From: an uncultured Roseibium sp.
GTDB lineage: Bacteria; Pseudomonadota; Alphaproteobacteria; Rhizobiales; Stappiaceae
Length of the DNA: 64,000 nucleotides
Assembly: GCF_947494555.1 (NCBI RefSeq)
Contig: NZ_CANLVF010000001.1
Span: 1,550,001 to 1,614,000 of the forward strand
Reading direction: 5' to 3'
Shown here one piece after another: positions 55,359-63,834 of the stretch. The notes under the pieces were generated by a model that worked only from the letters and a program-made list of their open reading frames with translations, was not told the origin of the DNA and made no database searches. A program made the translations under genes and the position numbers. Each line of letters opens with the position of its first letter. The stretch's first letter is position 1.

Positions 55359-55628
55359 GTGCAAATACGCCCCATCCTTCAGAGCATGCTTATGTGTTCC
55401 TCGATCATGATGGTCTTCTGGCCTGCCGACGCGCGTGCGGACTGCAAGGCGGATATAAGCAAGGTGGAATATGCGATTGACCACGCAAAGCGGGGCGGAA
55501 TCGAAGTTACCACGGCGGAAAGAATGCGGGCCCTGCTTCAGGATGCCAACAAGGAACGCAAGGCAGGCAATGAGCAGAAATGTCAGGAGCTCATCAACGA
55601 GGCCAAAAACATGGGCAATGTGGAGTGA
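55359..55628 (+). CDS. Small exported helical protein
   Basis: This 89-residue protein has a signal peptide (MLMCSSIMMVFWPADARA core, cleavage near ARA) and a short mature domain. Two cysteines (ADCKAD, QKCQEL) flank an amphipathic helical region (AERMRALLQDANKERKAGNE), so a disulphide-linked helical hairpin is possible. GTG 55359 has ggag about 8 nt upstream. I do not know a family. Confidence 0.75.
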   Translation: MQIRPILQSMLMCSSIMMVFWPADARADCKADISKVEYAIDHAKRGGIEVTTAERMRALLQDANKERKAGNEQKCQELINEAKNMGNVE

Positions 55629-55672
55629 CTTGGCGTCATGCAGATCTCGCCGGCGAATAAGCAAATCAGATA

Positions 55673-55708
55673 ATCGATAGCAGCTAAAATATCGATAAAA
55701 ATATTGAT
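55673..55708. promoter_or_regulatory. Probable operator upstream of the TAXI-TRAP genes
   Basis: ATCGATA occurs at 55673-55679 and again at 55691-55697. The second copy forms an imperfect dyad with TATTGAT (55702-55708), 4-nt spacer. The AT-rich site lies 47-82 bp before the binding-protein gene and suits a repressor such as a GntR-type regulator, which is not identified here. Confidence 0.45.
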
Positions 55709-55754
55709 TACGAACAAATATCGTCTATCCTGAGCGCGAAATCGGGAGGAAACG

Positions 55755-56681
55755 ATGTTTGACTTTGTTAAATCGACAAGCCTTGCTCTCGGGCTGCTTG
55801 TTTCAGCGACGTTCGCGCATGCAGAAGAACTGCGGATCGGTACGGCGAGCCTTGGCGGCGCCTTCTATCCGATGGGGCAAAGCATCTCCAATCTCGTCAA
55901 CAAATATGCGGGCGGGGATATCTCAATGGTTCCGGTCGTGACCGGCGGATCGGTCCAGAACCCCAGGCTCGTCGACAGCGGCGAGGTCGAAATCGCGATC
56001 ACCAACAACAATCTCGCGGTGCTGGCAATCAACGGAAAAGGCCCCTACAAAAGCGGTGCAATCGACATGAGCGCGGTTGCAGCCCTTCATCCGAGCGTCC
56101 TGCACATGATTGTTCTGGACGGCTCCGACATCAAGACGATCGAGGACATCAAGGGCAAGCGTGTCGCTGTCGGTCCGGCAGGTGGCGGAACGCTCGGTTT
56201 CATGAATTTCCTGCTGCCTTTGCACGGCATGTCAATGGATGACATCACGCCGAGTTTCCTGTCGTACTCCGACGGTTTCAGCCAACTGAACGATGGCAAC
56301 GTCGATGCGGCATTTGCGTTGTCAGGTTATCCGGCAGGCGCGGTCATGCAGGCCGCGGCCGGCAACAAACTGCGTTTCATCAGCTTTTCCGACGGTATGC
56401 TCGACAAGGCATTGGAGAAAAACGGTGCCTTCAAGGCAGTCGACATTCCGGCAGAAGTCTATGACACGGCAGAGCCCGGAACAGTGATTGGCGTCAACAA
56501 CATGCTGGTCGCGCCGAATTCTCTTCCGGCGGACACAGTCGAGAAGATCGTCGCTTCGGTTTTCGACAATCTGGAGGAGTTCCAGGCAGAAAATGCCAAC
56601 GCCAAACAAATAGACCCGGCGAACTCTCTGAACCTGGCGATACCTCTCCACGAAGGTGCGGCCCGTTACTTCAAGAAATAA
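55755..56681 (+). CDS. TAXI family TRAP transporter substrate-binding protein
   Basis: The 308-residue periplasmic protein has a signal peptide (cleavage near AHAEE) and the TAXI fold. Characteristic parts are LRIGTASLGGAFYPMGQSIS, VPVVTGGSVQNPRLVDSGEV and KGKRVAVGPAGGGTLGFMNF. It binds a ligand, often a dicarboxylate or amino acid in relatives, and delivers it to the membrane subunits. A stable hairpin lies between it and the permease gene. Confidence 0.93.
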   Translation: MFDFVKSTSLALGLLVSATFAHAEELRIGTASLGGAFYPMGQSISNLVNKYAGGDISMVPVVTGGSVQNPRLVDSGEVEIAITNNNLAVLAINGKGPYKSGAIDMSAVAALHPSVLHMIVLDGSDIKTIEDIKGKRVAVGPAGGGTLGFMNFLLPLHGMSMDDITPSFLSYSDGFSQLNDGNVDAAFALSGYPAGAVMQAAAGNKLRFISFSDGMLDKALEKNGAFKAVDIPAEVYDTAEPGTVIGVNNMLVAPNSLPADTVEKIVASVFDNLEEFQAENANAKQIDPANSLNLAIPLHEGAARYFKK

Positions 56682-56707
56682 AAAACAGAAGACGGACCAG
56701 CAGCGCC

Positions 56708-56733
56708 CGGGCCCGCTTCAGGCGGGCCCGTTT
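56708..56733 (+). terminator. Intercistronic hairpin between binding protein and permease
   Basis: cgggcccgc (56708-56716) pairs with gcgggcccg (56722-56730), 5-nt loop, followed by ttt. It may attenuate read-through so that the binding protein is made in excess over the permease. Confidence 0.6.
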
Positions 56734-56758
56734 GCAACTTTGAAGAAATGGACACCGC

Positions 56759-58651
56759 GTGCGAACCGAGGACACTGGGACATCCCTTTTGAGCAAAGAG
56801 AAAGTCGTGCTTGCGGTAGCCTTCTGCCTCGGGCTGTTCCACCTTGCCGTCGTCTCCGGTGTCGTTGCGATTTCCACGATGCCGCTGCGCCTGGTGCACG
56901 TCGCATTGGCGTTTTCGCTTCTATTTGTGCTCCGGCCCGCTACCCAAAAATGGGCAGGAACGAGGGCAAATCTCGTTTTGTCATGTGTTCTCGTTCTCGC
57001 CGTGCTTGGCGCGAGCCTCTGGCTGATCACGCGCTGGAAGGCAATTGCCTTCAGTGGAGGCCTGACAACGGATGGTGACTTTTATGCCGGTCTTGTCATT
57101 CTGGTCCTTGTTTTCGAGGCGGCGCGCCGCGGCGTGGGCCTGATCCTCGCGGTCATCACGTTTGCGTTCTTCTGCTATCCCTTCATCAGCCCCCATCTGC
57201 CGGGAATATTGAACGGGCGCGGCTACAGTCTTGAGCGGATGGTTCTGTTCCTGACGACGGACACGCAGGGTGTCTACGGTATTCCGATCGGGGTGGCCGC
57301 GACCTATATCATCGTCTTCACGATCTTCGGTGCCATGCTGTCCCGGTTTGGGGCCAGCGACTTTTTCTTTGAAATCTCCATCCGGCTGACCCGGGGACTT
57401 CGAGCTGCGAGCGCAAAATCCGCAGTGCTCTTTTCCACCCTTATCGGAATGGTCTCCGGCTCTGCGGCCGGCAATGTTGCGGTAACCGGCACGGTCACAA
57501 TTCCCATCATGAAACGGGAGGGCTATCAGCCAGCCCAGGCCGGTGCGATTGAGGCGGTTGCGTCAACAGGCGGGCAGCTGATGCCACCCGTCATGGGGGC
57601 AGCTGCCTTCATCATGGCGGAGATCGTCGGCGTTCCCTATACCTCGGTCATGGCCGTTGCCATTCTGCCGGCGCTGCTCTTTTTCGGTTCAGCCTTTTTC
57701 GTGGTGCACCTGCAGGCGGTCAGATCCGGGATCGAACCAAGGGCGGAGGATCAGAGTGACGGGCGTCCGCTCGGTGAAGTTCTCCTTCATGGCGCGCCCT
57801 TCATAGGCGCATTTGCAGTGCTCGTCGGCCTGATGCTCAGCGGATTTTCACCTTTCAAGGCGTCCCTGTGGGCAATGGCCGTTCTCGTCGGGCTCGACGT
57901 CGTGAAATCGCGCCGGATCGATCTGGAATTGATCAGGAAGATTGCTCTTAGTATTGCCGAGGGGTCGCGCAACGTCATCACCATATCGGCCGCCTGCGCG
58001 GCCGCCGGCGTTATTTCAGGGACGCTTGGGATTACCGGGCTTGGTTCGAAGATAGCGCTGCTGATCGACGTCGCATCCAACGGTCAACTGATCCTGGCAC
58101 TGCTCTTCACGATGATCGCATCGATCGTTCTGGGAATGGGCCTTCCGACCACCGCTGCTTACCTGATCCTGGCAACGGTGGTGGCGCCGGCGCTGGTCAA
58201 ATTCGGCGTACCGATGCTGACCGCACATTTCTTCGTTTTCTATTACGGCTGCATCTCCACCATTACGCCGCCGGTGGCGCTTGCGTCCTATGTTGCCGGG
58301 GGGATCGCCGGGGCCGATGTCAACAAGGTTGGCTGGACGGCCGCATCCTACGCCCTGACGAGCTTCGTTCTGCCGTTTGCCTTTGTCTTTGGTCCTGGGA
58401 TCTTGATGCAGGGCGACAACCTCGGCAATCTTCTGGCAGTGATCACCGGCTTTGCAGGCGTCGGCGCGGTGGCGGCCGGTGTGGTTGGATGCATCATTTC
58501 ACCGCTTTCCTGGCCGAACCGCCTGGTCGCCCTCGGCGCAGGCCTTTGCCTGCTCATTCAGACCTGGCCAACGGCACTGGTCGGTGCCGTGTTGCTTTCG
58601 ATCCTCCTGGTCCAACAGAGAGCAGCGCGGCAAGTCTCCTTGAAATCCTGA
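56759..58651 (+). CDS. TRAP transporter fused permease
   Basis: The 630-residue membrane protein fuses the small DctQ-like (first four helices) and large DctM-like subunits. This is usual for TAXI-type TRAP systems. The DctM part shows LFSTLIGMVSGSAAGNVAVT, GAIEAVASTGGQLMPPVMG and TISAACAAAGVISGTLGITG. It would import the ligand with Na+ or H+. GTG 56759 is the start. Confidence 0.92.
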   Translation: MRTEDTGTSLLSKEKVVLAVAFCLGLFHLAVVSGVVAISTMPLRLVHVALAFSLLFVLRPATQKWAGTRANLVLSCVLVLAVLGASLWLITRWKAIAFSGGLTTDGDFYAGLVILVLVFEAARRGVGLILAVITFAFFCYPFISPHLPGILNGRGYSLERMVLFLTTDTQGVYGIPIGVAATYIIVFTIFGAMLSRFGASDFFFEISIRLTRGLRAASAKSAVLFSTLIGMVSGSAAGNVAVTGTVTIPIMKREGYQPAQAGAIEAVASTGGQLMPPVMGAAAFIMAEIVGVPYTSVMAVAILPALLFFGSAFFVVHLQAVRSGIEPRAEDQSDGRPLGEVLLHGAPFIGAFAVLVGLMLSGFSPFKASLWAMAVLVGLDVVKSRRIDLELIRKIALSIAEGSRNVITISAACAAAGVISGTLGITGLGSKIALLIDVASNGQLILALLFTMIASIVLGMGLPTTAAYLILATVVAPALVKFGVPMLTAHFFVFYYGCISTITPPVALASYVAGGIAGADVNKVGWTAASYALTSFVLPFAFVFGPGILMQGDNLGNLLAVITGFAGVGAVAAGVVGCIISPLSWPNRLVALGAGLCLLIQTWPTALVGAVLLSILLVQQRAARQVSLKS

Positions 58652-58667
58652 AGCAAATGGAACTGAC

Positions 58668-59246
58668 ATGGCGAGAGAATTCAGACGGGTTGTCACCGGG
58701 CACGATGAAAACGGCGTGGCGATAGTCGAAAGCGACGGCATCGCAACAAATCGCCTGCAGCGGGAGAACCGGCCGGGCGTAACGCTCACCAATTTCTGGC
58801 GCACCGATGGAACGCCTGCCGAATATGACGGCGCAACGGAGACCTGCGACGGGCCGCTCACGTTGCACCCGCCAAAAAACGGCAGTGTCTTCCGCGTAGT
58901 TGAATTCATGCCCGAAGATCCGGAAGTGATGAAGTCGCTCGACGGCAAGGCAGCCTTTGCCGAGATGGGGGCAGGGGACAACATCGTTGAAAACGCCCGC
59001 CACCCGTGGATGCACAGGACCGACAGTCTCGATTACGCGGTGGTCCTGACAGGCGAGATCTATATGCTGATGGATGAAGAGGATGTGCTCCTGAAGGCCG
59101 GCGATGTCGTCATCCAGCGGGGTACAAATCATGCCTGGTCCAACCGGGGCACCGAACCCTGTTCCATCGCTTTCGTGCTTGTCGACGGCGTGACACAGCG
59201 CAGTGCCAGCGAAGAAAACCTGAAAGGCATCCCGAAACGCCCGTGA
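58668..59246 (+). CDS. Cupin domain protein
   Basis: The 192-residue cytoplasmic protein has a C-terminal cupin barrel (about 105-170: MHRTDSLDYAVVLTGEIYML, then LKAGDVVIQRGTNHAWSNRG). The two histidines and the glutamate/aspartate positions could bind a metal. It lies 16 bp after the permease and probably belongs to the same operon, acting on the imported compound. The reaction is unknown. Confidence 0.88.
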   Translation: MAREFRRVVTGHDENGVAIVESDGIATNRLQRENRPGVTLTNFWRTDGTPAEYDGATETCDGPLTLHPPKNGSVFRVVEFMPEDPEVMKSLDGKAAFAEMGAGDNIVENARHPWMHRTDSLDYAVVLTGEIYMLMDEEDVLLKAGDVVIQRGTNHAWSNRGTEPCSIAFVLVDGVTQRSASEENLKGIPKRP

Positions 59247-59287
59247 TCATTGCGCAGCCGGGGGGCTGACCGAAGAAGGACATTCAC

Positions 59288-59812
59288 ATGCGTTTGACTT
59301 TTGTGATCGCTGCCTGCCTGGCTCCAGCCACCGCTGCGCCGGCTTTGGCGGAGGCTCCGGATCTCAAGACCCCGGCACCGGTAATCTATCTTGCCGATAA
59401 TCTGGATGAGAAGGACAATCTCGGCTGGTGCATCGATACGTTGGGCCGCGGATATTCGGAAAACCTGCAGACCCACTCCTGCAAGCCGCAGGGCGGCGAC
59501 GTGCAGTTTTCGTTCGACGCTTCCTCGGGCCAGATCCGCTCGGTCGAATTCAGCGGCAAATGCATGGAACTGATCGCCCCCGATGACCCCAAAATTGCCT
59601 TCGGCCTCAGGGATTGCTCCGACGGAAATGAGACCCAGCAATTCGCGTTCGACACAGCCAGTGGGCGCATTACGCCGAAAGACCAGCCGGACAATTGTGT
59701 CGCAGCTGGTGAGGCAAGCCGCAGTGCGGGGCCGTTCATGTCCCGGGATCTCATCCTGGCACCATGCGCGTCAGCGGACGCGGCGATGATCACGTGGCGG
59801 GAGAAGAAATAG
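59288..59812 (+). CDS. Exported ricin-B-type lectin-like protein
   Basis: The 174-residue protein has a signal peptide (residues 1-21) and a beta-trefoil resembling ricin-B lectins. Three repeats are visible with cysteines: GWCIDTLGRG...HSCKPQ, GKCMELI...LRDCSDGNETQQFAF and DNCVAAGE...LAPC. The QxF/W hallmarks (VQFSFD, QQFAFD) are present. It may bind a carbohydrate or other ligand near the TRAP system. It ends the plus-strand unit. Confidence 0.82.
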   Translation: MRLTFVIAACLAPATAAPALAEAPDLKTPAPVIYLADNLDEKDNLGWCIDTLGRGYSENLQTHSCKPQGGDVQFSFDASSGQIRSVEFSGKCMELIAPDDPKIAFGLRDCSDGNETQQFAFDTASGRITPKDQPDNCVAAGEASRSAGPFMSRDLILAPCASADAAMITWREKK

Positions 59813-60186
59813 GGGAGCTTTCCCAGCCTAACGCCTGTTTCTGCACCGAACGCCTGTTTGTCACCATGCGGCGGGTGTCTTTCATCATCTGATGCGCAGT
59901 CGATCGTCAGATCCGGGCTGCCGGAGCGCCGTTGTCACAGGGTATGAATTTTTAAGTCCGAAACGGTTGCCTACTGCCAAGCAACACGTCGGTCTTGTTA
60001 GTGCAGCATATGCTGCTGTCAAAACGTCAGCAGGCGTGCTATCCTTAAAGTTGTAATTCCAAGAAATAAACTAATAAATAAATCTAAAATCAAAGCACTT
60101 TTCATTCGTTCCAACAGTTTTCAGTCTGACAAAAAATATTGAGCGGTTTGAAGTCATTTTCCAACAAGAATCGCGGAGGCTCAATA
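59813..60186. other. 374-bp spacer, AT-rich on its right
   Basis: No convincing gene is seen. A 54-codon frame (59892-60056) lacks a ribosome binding site. It includes a 14-bp perfect palindrome (60003-60016). From about 60050 the DNA is AT-rich and probably holds the hydroxylase promoter. Confidence 0.5.
60003..60016. promoter_or_regulatory. 14-bp perfect palindrome
   Basis: gcagcatatgctgc is a perfect dyad with no spacer, about 170 bp before the hydroxylase start. It could be an operator; the regulator is unknown. Confidence 0.35.
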
Positions 60187-60828
60187 ATGTCAGTCGATGA
60201 GTTAAGCTTGGTTGAAAGAGATTTCGGAGATAATGCTTTTTTTTATTCAACTAAAAGCTATCCGAGATTTAAAGCGCTTCAGGATAATTGGAAAGATATT
60301 GCGAATGAGTTGCGTCATTTGAATGCGCCTTTAACCCCGATCGATCGGGTCGACAAGACGCATGCGCAGGTTTATGCCGAAGTCAAAACGTGGATTGCGT
60401 CGGGCGGGGAGTACGGGTGGCTGAAAGGATGGGGCCCAGATGGCGCCAACGAATCCTGGATTCAGTACGGATTGATTTTCGAAGACGCCGTGGTTCCATT
60501 CGTTCCCGACCGATTGTCGCGAACCTGCAGTCTTTTGAAAGCGATTCCCGGCATCAGGGTGGGTGCATTCGTCACTATGCGGCCGTCAACGTTTTTACCG
60601 GCGCATCAACATCCTGAACTCAAGGAATGCGGCGCACTTCAAATGCACCTGACGCTAAGCGCGTGCGAGGAAGGAAACTATTCCTATCTGAATGTCTGCG
60701 GGCAGTTCCGGCAACACGTACCGGGTGACTTGTTTGTTTTTGACGGATCGAAGGAGCATTTCGCTCTCAACGCGTCGAACGGTGACCGGACAATTCTGTA
60801 TCTGGAATTTTACAAGGACGTCATCTGA
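60187..60828 (+). CDS. Aspartyl/asparaginyl beta-hydroxylase family protein
   Basis: The 213-residue protein has a double-stranded beta-helix of the Asp/Asn hydroxylase family, which uses Fe(II) and 2-oxoglutarate. FLPAHQHPELKECGALQMHL contains His140/His142 and His154. PGDLFVFDGSKEHFALN contains His191, and Arg201 likely binds oxoglutarate. Members hydroxylate Asp/Asn in peptides or lipids. ATG 60187 has ggagg upstream. The first 170 bp are AT-rich, unlike the rest. It converges on the export operon at 60909-64000. Confidence 0.87.
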   Translation: MSVDELSLVERDFGDNAFFYSTKSYPRFKALQDNWKDIANELRHLNAPLTPIDRVDKTHAQVYAEVKTWIASGGEYGWLKGWGPDGANESWIQYGLIFEDAVVPFVPDRLSRTCSLLKAIPGIRVGAFVTMRPSTFLPAHQHPELKECGALQMHLTLSACEEGNYSYLNVCGQFRQHVPGDLFVFDGSKEHFALNASNGDRTILYLEFYKDVI

Positions 60829-60851
60829 CACGATCCGACTCCATCGCTTGT

Positions 60852-60866
60852 GCGAAAACTTTTCGC
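60852..60866. terminator. Hairpin between convergent genes
   Basis: gcgaaaa-c-ttttcgc (60852-60866) forms a perfect dyad between the hydroxylase and the minus-strand operon end. It may contribute to bidirectional termination; the loop is small. Confidence 0.45.
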
Positions 60867-60908
60867 GTTCGGACCACACACTGACTTCATATGGAAACCT
60901 AAACGATC

Positions 60909-61565
60909 TTATTTTACCCCTATCGTCATAAGTCGGCGGTAAAAGCCGAACGTTTGCTCCTCAAGACACAAACGTTCCGAAAACGGCGTTGCGTTTTCAA
61001 GATCCGTCAGATCGCTCGGACACGAGATGTGCCCGTTGAGTTCGGGGGCGGTATTTGCCTGAATGCACACGAGTTTGCCTTCTGGGATCAGCGCGAACCA
61101 GGCCGAGGGGTCCGACAAATGCTCCCAGGACGTCGTGATGATCGTATCAGGGCGAAACCGCACCGGGCGCCGCGTACCATCTTCACGAATGCGGTCGAAA
61201 CGAGCTTCTGTGTAGTTAAGTTCAAATGCATCCGCCAAGCCGGAGAACGCGCGCAAGTCATCCATGACGAACTTTCGCAGCAAGACGTCGGCCGCTCTGG
61301 CGCTGTCCACGTCAATATCAATTGTTGCCACGCGCCGGCACAAGTTCGGCAATTGCGTCAGAAGGAAAAGAGGCAGGACACCCACCCAGCCACCGACAAC
61401 CAGGATACTGCCAAGGAAACGGCCGTTCTCGCCCAGTCTTTCGATCAGCCAACGCTTGCTGTTCAGTTGTCCGTCACTGGTTGCATCAATCCAACCGGCG
61501 TCAGGATGTGTTTCAATTGCCCTGACGAGCGATTTCATCACGGGACCAAGCTCAGCTACATTCAT
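60909..61565 (-). CDS. Methyltransferase-like protein of unknown function
   Basis: The 218-residue protein shows a Rossmann-like core: ILVVGGWVGVLPLFLL as a motif-I-like glycine loop, then RVATIDIDVDSARAAD with an acidic end of strand 2 and DTIITTSWEHLSD in the motif-IV position. It lacks a clear family assignment. It overlaps the M23 gene by 4 nt and is the last gene of the minus-strand operon. It might modify a peptide or lipid handled by the transporter, but this is inference. Confidence 0.65.
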   Translation of the reverse strand: MNVAELGPVMKSLVRAIETHPDAGWIDATSDGQLNSKRWLIERLGENGRFLGSILVVGGWVGVLPLFLLTQLPNLCRRVATIDIDVDSARAADVLLRKFVMDDLRAFSGLADAFELNYTEARFDRIREDGTRRPVRFRPDTIITTSWEHLSDPSAWFALIPEGKLVCIQANTAPELNGHISCPSDLTDLENATPFSERLCLEEQTFGFYRRLMTIGVK

Positions 61566-62488
61566 GAGCTTGCCTCCGTTGGGACCAAATCATTCCGCTT
61601 CAACTGGTGGCCTTCAAATTCGATGGGGACTGGATCACCTTCGAAAAGCAGGACTTCAAGGTCGCGCACCGAACCTCTTACCGCGTGAATATGCAGATGA
61701 GGTTCGGACGTGTTCCCTGAATTCCCGACATAACCCAAAGCATCTCCAGTTGAGACGGACTGTCCCTGGCGTACGAGCGGTGCGCCCTTGAGATGTGCCA
61801 GGACGATTGTTGCTTCGTCGCAGGCGAGAGCCACAAAGTTTCCGGCAGGTGCGTTGGTATTCGTCGTTCCAATCGCTTGCTCCGGCGCGCCTGTGCCGAC
61901 GATGACAACTTCACCGGCGCATGGTGCGACAACCTGCATTCCATAAATGGTGTAGTCATCGAGCCTTGTCGGCATAAGCCCGACTGCCCTGCGACCCTTG
62001 GGATTTAGGGCCGTTAGGTCCAATGCATAGCGCTGAGCCCTGACGTGGTGGTGGGCATTCAGGAGCGCACTGTTTCCGCCTTGCGTGACGAATATCTTCC
62101 CGTTCGGAACAGGATTGGCGAGTTTGACTTGCTGCTGAGAGCCGGCGCTTTTGTCGGAAGTGGTTAAGATCGCCGCAGGCAGGGCGCCGATCACGAGCAC
62201 TGCCACGCGTAAATCTAACAATGACGGCTTTCGTACGCGCGCCAAAAACGGGACACGTTGGGTCGTTGCCAGTATCACGGCGGCGGTGACCAGTAGGATG
62301 ACCAAGGCAGCGGGTCTGTAGCTCATGCCAAGGATCGATCCCGGGAGGATCTGATGAAAGAAGCCAAGTACGAATATGCCGAGCGACAATACGGTCAGGA
62401 AAGCGACAAGGTTGCCTTTTCTCAAAAGAAGAAGCAGTCCAACAAACACAGCCGGAACAACTAAATAGAGTGTCACGATAAGACCCAT
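61562..62488 (-). CDS. Membrane-anchored M23-type peptidase
   Basis: The 308-residue protein has four N-terminal membrane helices (about 3-23, 28-48, 57-75, 93-110) and a periplasmic M23/LytM domain. Metal and catalytic residues are in AHHHVRAQRYALDL (His146-148 and Asp157), VLAHL (His232) and EPHLHIHAV (His264, His266). Multi-helix M23 proteins are less common than single-pass ones. It starts 2 bp after the adaptor gene and overlaps the next by 4 nt. It may cleave peptidoglycan or process the exported substrate. Confidence 0.82.
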   Translation of the reverse strand: MGLIVTLYLVVPAVFVGLLLLLRKGNLVAFLTVLSLGIFVLGFFHQILPGSILGMSYRPAALVILLVTAAVILATTQRVPFLARVRKPSLLDLRVAVLVIGALPAAILTTSDKSAGSQQQVKLANPVPNGKIFVTQGGNSALLNAHHHVRAQRYALDLTALNPKGRRAVGLMPTRLDDYTIYGMQVVAPCAGEVVIVGTGAPEQAIGTTNTNAPAGNFVALACDEATIVLAHLKGAPLVRQGQSVSTGDALGYVGNSGNTSEPHLHIHAVRGSVRDLEVLLFEGDPVPIEFEGHQLKRNDLVPTEASS

Positions 62489-62490
62489 AT

Positions 62491-63834
62491 TCAACGTTCC
62501 CGGAGCGCAGTGTTCCAACCGCGCAAGATTGGTTCGAGCAGAAAGTCCACGATACGGCGCTCGCCGGTACTGATGTTGACGAGGGCGGAGAGGCCGGGAT
62601 GAAGACGCACGCTGCTCTTTTCCGGATCAATGATCCGCAGATGGGCAATGTAGCTTGTGTCCGCGGAGCTTTCGGTCTGATCGCGGCTCAGTCTTCTGGC
62701 GTCCGTCAGGAGCGACGACGTTGAGATCCTCTGCTCGCGATCGGCTGCGGTGTCCAGACTGATACGTTCAACGATGGCTTCGAGGCCACTGTAGCGGGAG
62801 ACCGAAAACGCTTCCAGACGAACGACAGCAGACTGGCCAGGCTCCACGAAGCTAATGTCGCGGTTGCGGATCCGGGCAACGATCTCGACTACGGCGCCAT
62901 TCGGTACGATTTTCATCAGTGGCTCGTCAGTTTCAACCCATTGAGAAAGTGCACTGCGGCGCGTTTCCTGAACGATCCCCGAAATCGGAGCACGCACGAG
63001 ATGGCGCTTTATGCGTGCCTCAAGGACACCTATCTCACCCCTCGTTCTTGCAATCGCTTCATCGGCGCTGTGTAGCTCCTGGTAAAAGGCTGCCTGCCTT
63101 CCGGTGAGGTAGCCCTTGCGCTCCGCGGCAATGTGCTCGGAGCTCGCGTCCAGCTCGCTCTTTCGGGCATCCAGCCGTTCGGCTTCCGACAGAGCCTGAA
63201 CGAACTCAAGTTCCATTTCGATCTCTTCAAAACGTGGTGTGACACCGCGCTTTACCAATGCCGCAATTGCCGAGCGACGATCGCCAAGCAGATCAACCCG
63301 TTCTTCTGCACGGCGCGCTTCAGTCTCGACGCGCCGCAGCTCAGCGGACACTTCCGCTGCCTCACGGTCAAAAATTGAGAGTTTGGCCTTGGTTTCAAGG
63401 CGCATCGTCTCGATGTAACTTCGCCATTTGCGGCGCAATACGTCGTCGCCGAGCGACTCTTCAAACGGGTCGTCTTCCGCGCCGGTTAAAAGTGCCTGAA
63501 CCGCAAGACGCTGCAACTGCAGTTCCGATAACCACTGTTCCTTCCAGTCCCGTTCCAACCGCAACTGGGTGTCATCGAGCCGCAGCAACGGGGCACCTTC
63601 TGAAACCTGATCCCCGTCCTTCACCAGAAGTTCCAGCAGAATTGCGTCGGTTTGTGCTGCGATCGGGCGTGTTGCATAGGCGGAGACCACACGTCCGGGC
63701 GCCGTTGCAACGATATCGACGCGGCCGAAAACGGTGCCTGCCGCCAATACGGCAAAAAACGCTATCATTATCAGCGCTAGCCTGTTGAGCGATCCAGGGC
63801 GCGGCGCAACGCGATATGCTGATTGGAGTGTCAT
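62491..63834 (-). CDS. HlyD-type secretion periplasmic adaptor
   Basis: The 447-residue protein has one N-terminal membrane helix (19-37) and a lipoyl/biotinyl-like half (TDAILLELLVKDGDQVSEGA). A long coiled coil (about 120-290) follows, then the second lipoyl half (VRAPISGIVQETRRSALSQW) and a beta-barrel with MKIVPNGAVVEIVARIRNRD. It would bridge an inner-membrane ABC exporter to an outer-membrane channel, as in type I secretion. It overlaps the ABC gene by 4 nt. Confidence 0.9.
   Translation of the reverse strand: MTLQSAYRVAPRPGSLNRLALIMIAFFAVLAAGTVFGRVDIVATAPGRVVSAYATRPIAAQTDAILLELLVKDGDQVSEGAPLLRLDDTQLRLERDWKEQWLSELQLQRLAVQALLTGAEDDPFEESLGDDVLRRKWRSYIETMRLETKAKLSIFDREAAEVSAELRRVETEARRAEERVDLLGDRRSAIAALVKRGVTPRFEEIEMELEFVQALSEAERLDARKSELDASSEHIAAERKGYLTGRQAAFYQELHSADEAIARTRGEIGVLEARIKRHLVRAPISGIVQETRRSALSQWVETDEPLMKIVPNGAVVEIVARIRNRDISFVEPGQSAVVRLEAFSVSRYSGLEAIVERISLDTAADREQRISTSSLLTDARRLSRDQTESSADTSYIAHLRIIDPEKSSVRLHPGLSALVNISTGERRIVDFLLEPILRGWNTALRER

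Noticed and set aside
59892..60056. 54-codon plus-strand frame before the hydroxylase, considered as a precursor peptide gene for the export cluster
   Set aside because: No ribosome binding site, no leader/core pattern, and a regulatory-looking palindrome runs through it.
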